A stretch of 64,000 nt of DNA from an uncultured Muribaculaceae bacterium (lineage in GTDB: Bacteria; Bacteroidota; Bacteroidia; Bacteroidales; Muribaculaceae): contig CAJTTG010000001.1 in assembly GCA_910579185.1 (NCBI GenBank), positions 434,001 through 498,000 of the forward strand, read 5' to 3'. Numbering within the stretch: position 1 is the first letter of the stretch; each line of letters begins with the position of its first letter. Both the position numbers and the translations under genes were made by a program. Shown here piece after piece: positions 61,796 to 64,000 of this stretch. The notes below the pieces were generated by a model. That model saw nothing but the letters and a program-made list of their open reading frames with translations, did not search any database and was not told the DNA's origin.

Positions 61796-62041
61796 TTAGA
61801 GGAACATCGAGAGAACACAAACGATAACCGCGAACAGGGCAACACCCTCGATAAGAGCTGCGATCACGATCATGTTGCTTCGGATATCACCGGCAGATTC
61901 AGGCTGACGTGCGATGGCCTCCATAGCCGATGCGCCAATCTTACCGATGCCGATACCTGCACCAATTGCTGCGATGGCGGCGCCAAGACATGCGCCAAGA
62001 CCAATAGTTCCTTCGATAGCTGCTAAAATCGTTGCTAACAT
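61796..62041 (-). CDS. atpE: ATP synthase subunit c
   Basis: The 81-residue protein has two helices, a Gly/Ala-rich first helix and IVIAALIEGVALFAVIV with the ion-binding Glu, joined by the loop RQPE. Because Glu is followed by Gly and not Ser/Thr, and no matching Gln is seen in the first helix, the site looks H+-specific and not Na+-specific; this is inference from family rules. Confidence 0.96.
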   Translation of the reverse strand: MLATILAAIEGTIGLGACLGAAIAAIGAGIGIGKIGASAMEAIARQPESAGDIRSNMIVIAALIEGVALFAVIVCVLSMFL

Positions 62042-62087
62042 AACTGAAAAGTTTTAAAAGATTATTGTTTCGTTAATTTTTAATTTC

Positions 62088-63215
62088 TTATTTAGTTTGT
62101 GCCACTGCGGCATCCGCCACATGGCTTTCATTTTTCTCTTCATGTTTCTCGTGTCCATGCTCCTGTCCGAACGAGATGAACAATGTGGACAGCATTGTGA
62201 ACACGTATGCCTGGATAAAGCTTACCAACACATCAATCAACAGCATGAAGATCGAGAAAAGCATCGACACTACGGTTGTAGCTCCTGCGACAGCAGGTCC
62301 CATGACTGCGAATATAAATATAAGCAAGGTAAGCACAATGACTATCATGTGGCCGCCAAGCATATTGGCAAACAGACGGACTGTCAGAGCCGCCGGCTTC
62401 GTGAATATACCGAAAAGCTCGATCAACGGCATGATTGGAAGCGGAAATTTGAGCCACAATGGAACATCCGGCCAGAAAATATCCTTCCAATAATGCTTCG
62501 TGCCAAACAGGTTGGTGGCAAGGAACGTGAAGATCGCCAGCACCATCGTAACGGCTATGTTGCCGGTCAGATTGGCTCCACCGGGGAAAATCACGATAAG
62601 ACCAAGCAAGTTGAAATACAATATCAGGAAGAAAACCGTCAGAAGATACGGCGCGAACTTCATCGAACGGTCGCCAAGAGTGGGACGGATCACACCCTTG
62701 TATATGAACTCAATCAAAGCCTCAAGAGCACCCACGATACGGCGAGGAGCCTTATGGCCATTGAGTCGGTGCCAACGGGCCACAGCATATACCGACCAAA
62801 GCAGCAGAGCGACCGTAATGAAAAGAGCGCACACATTTTTTGTTATCGATATGTCCCAAGGTCTATATTCCGACCCGTCAGGCATGATCTGCACAACCTT
62901 TCCCTTGTATTTGCTATCCTCACCTGCGATTTTGAATACGGCATCTCCGTCACGATACTCCTGATCGTGCTCGACACGGGAAGACATAAAGCAATGCACG
63001 CCATCCTTGCCGATAAGAATGATCGGCAACGGAATACGCTTATGGTGATTGAACGGAACCTCCCAGCCATAAGCGTCCCCGAGATGTTCGAATATAATTT
63101 CCTTAGGATTGACCTTATTCTCCCCCTCACCGCTTGAATCCGAGGCAAAGGCATTCATCGGCGCCGCAAGCACCGAGAGAATCAAAGCCATTATAAGGAG
63201 TCCCTTTTTAATCAT
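62088..63215 (-). CDS. atpB: ATP synthase subunit a, Bacteroidetes type with signal peptide and N-terminal domain
   Basis: The 375-residue protein has a hydrophobic signal-like N-terminus (about 1-24, ending NAFA), a ~100-residue polar region likely on the periplasmic side, and then the a-subunit helices with RLFANMLGGHMIV carrying the essential Arg. The C-terminus is His/Glu-rich. Translated from ATG 63215; the upstream TTG (63224) overlaps atpC and is less likely. It builds the proton half-channels with subunit c. Confidence 0.95.
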   Translation of the reverse strand: MIKKGLLIMALILSVLAAPMNAFASDSSGEGENKVNPKEIIFEHLGDAYGWEVPFNHHKRIPLPIILIGKDGVHCFMSSRVEHDQEYRDGDAVFKIAGEDSKYKGKVVQIMPDGSEYRPWDISITKNVCALFITVALLLWSVYAVARWHRLNGHKAPRRIVGALEALIEFIYKGVIRPTLGDRSMKFAPYLLTVFFLILYFNLLGLIVIFPGGANLTGNIAVTMVLAIFTFLATNLFGTKHYWKDIFWPDVPLWLKFPLPIMPLIELFGIFTKPAALTVRLFANMLGGHMIVIVLTLLIFIFAVMGPAVAGATTVVSMLFSIFMLLIDVLVSFIQAYVFTMLSTLFISFGQEHGHEKHEEKNESHVADAAVAQTK

Positions 63216-63220
63216 ACCGT

Positions 63221-63454
63221 TCAATATATGCAGACCGACACTACGTTATTATCAACATCAACAATCCCGCCACCAATTTCCACTGATGTCTGATTGCCGT
63301 TCTCCTCATAAACCACATTTCCGGGAGTCAGAGTAGAGATCAGGGAAGCATGATTATGGAGCACGGTGAACGCACCCATTGTTCCGGGAAGTGAAACCAT
63401 GGTCACCTCCCCTTCAAAAACAATGTCCTCCGCTGAAATAATCTTTAGTGTCAT
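63221..63454 (-). CDS. atpC: ATP synthase subunit epsilon, short form
   Basis: The 77-residue protein covers only the N-terminal beta-sandwich: LKIISAEDIVFEGEVTMVSLPGTMGAFTVLHNHASLISTLTPG. The usual C-terminal pair of helices, which can inhibit the enzyme, is missing. Short epsilon subunits are common in Bacteroidetes, so this is probably complete. The ATG at 63454 is chosen over a TTG at 63460. It follows atpD by ~24 bp. Confidence 0.93.
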   Translation of the reverse strand: MTLKIISAEDIVFEGEVTMVSLPGTMGAFTVLHNHASLISTLTPGNVVYEENGNQTSVEIGGGIVDVDNNVVSVCIY

Positions 63455-63478
63455 AGTCAAATTAGTCTCATTGCTTCA

Positions 63479-64000
63479 TTAAGCCTGCACTTCAGCAAGC
63501 ATTTTCTTTCCTTTGGCAATCGCTTCATCGATTGTGCCGACGTTAAGGAACGCCTGTTCGGGATATTCGTCCATCTCACCGCTCAGAATCATCTTGAAGC
63601 CGCGGATAGTCTCCGACAGCGGCACCATCACACCGGGAAGACCGGTGAACTGTTCTGCCACATTAAACGGCTGCGAGAGGAAACGCTGCGCACGACGGGC
63701 ACGGGATACAACGAGCTTATCTTCATCGGAAAGTTCGTCAACACCGAGAATCGCGATAATATCCTGCAACTCGTTATATTTCTGGAGCAGCTGCTTGACA
63801 GCCTGTGCAGTATTATAGTGTTCCTCACCGATAATATTCGGATCAAGAATACGCGAAGTCGATTCCAACGGATCCACAGCCGGATAGATACCAAGCTCGG
63901 CAATCTTACGGCTCAACACTGTGGTTGCGTCAAGGAAGCTGAAAGTGGTTGCAGGAGCAGGGTCAGTCAAGTCGTCGGCAGGCACATAGATAGCCTGTAC
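63479..64000 (-). CDS. atpD: ATP synthase subunit beta, 5'-truncated by the window edge
   Basis: The open frame runs off the right edge, so only the C-terminal 173 residues are visible, starting VQAIYVPADDLTDPAPATTFSFLDATTVLSR. The rest follows the catalytic beta subunit: LGIYPAVDPLESTSRILDP, and ELSDEDKLVVSRARRAQRFLSQPF. The P-loop lies outside the window. In transcription order it is the first visible gene of the atp cluster. Confidence 0.97.
   Translation of the reverse strand, partial: VQAIYVPADDLTDPAPATTFSFLDATTVLSRKIAELGIYPAVDPLESTSRILDPNIIGEEHYNTAQAVKQLLQKYNELQDIIAILGVDELSDEDKLVVSRARRAQRFLSQPFNVAEQFTGLPGVMVPLSETIRGFKMILSGEMDEYPEQAFLNVGTIDEAIAKGKKMLAEVQA

Noticed and set aside
62097..63137. 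Long plus-strand frame (~346 codons) opposite atpB
   Set aside because: It is the complement of the atpB gene; residues are rich in His, Arg, Gln and Cys with no known domain, as typical of antisense shadow frames.

Overview
The window looks like chromosomal core sequence from a Bacteroidales bacterium, most likely Muribaculaceae-like; that family-level guess rests on gene content only. Evidence: many promoters carry the Bacteroidetes -7 element TAnnTTTG, several with a TTG about 20 nt upstream; the ATP synthase and complex I genes have Bacteroidetes-type order and proteins (short epsilon, AtpB with a signal peptide, NuoI to NuoN); there is an RprXY-type two-component system, a surface protein with a C-terminal NLQG...PGIYIRR tail, and BamD/RpoZ of Bacteroidetes type. 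Coding density is high and no intergenic gap exceeds 300 bp. I saw one tRNA gene (Gln), no rRNA, no CRISPR array and no insertion sequence.

Layout: 1-7.6 kb holds the end of a secreted protein, a DUF695 protein, tRNA-Gln, an aminotransferase, a LolC/E-like permease, rsfS and ftsH. 7.6-9.3 kb is an AbiE (type IV) toxin-antitoxin pair, the clearest accessory module. 9.4-11.6 kb holds a MurU-like nucleotidyltransferase and a kinase of the AmgK family fused to a RapZ C-terminal domain, probably for recycling cell-wall amino sugars, divergent from aroE-comEC. 14.4-19.1 kb is a leftward series: folK-like, a metallophosphoesterase, an acyltransferase, an RluD-type pseudouridine synthase and a PASTA protein. 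19.2-22.8 kb holds bamD, rpoZ, rpsO, a YihY/BrkB protein and ridA. 22.8-25.2 kb holds folC and a split chromate transporter; 25.4-28.5 kb a META lipoprotein, a DJ-1 protein, FKBP, a PH-domain protein and tag; 28.5-34.4 kb rprY/rprX, nhaA and lepA; 34.5-39.1 kb small accessory genes ending in a 21-residue leucine-rich-repeat protein. 39.4-48 kb holds dnaB, ispE, grpE-dnaJ, a DcaP-like porin and valS. 48.1-51.4 kb is a TPR histidine kinase with two paralogous LuxR-type response regulators, the second with a changed phosphorylation site. 51.7-64 kb is one leftward energy block: atpD-C-B-E-F-H-A-G followed after only 45 bp by nuoI-J-K-L-M-N, with nuoA/B/CD/H absent from the expected place.

Functional themes are envelope maintenance (BamD, Lol-like permease, MurU/AmgK-RapZ, PASTA, porin, acyltransferase), translation and protein quality control (FtsH, RsfS, LepA, ValRS, S15, GrpE/DnaJ, FKBP), and respiration/ATP synthesis. 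The observations I rate highest are the AmgK-RapZ fusion, the Asp-to-Glu receiver in the tandem response regulator, and the junction joining the ATP synthase genes to a truncated nuo cluster. All calls come from reading the sequence; no database search was run.
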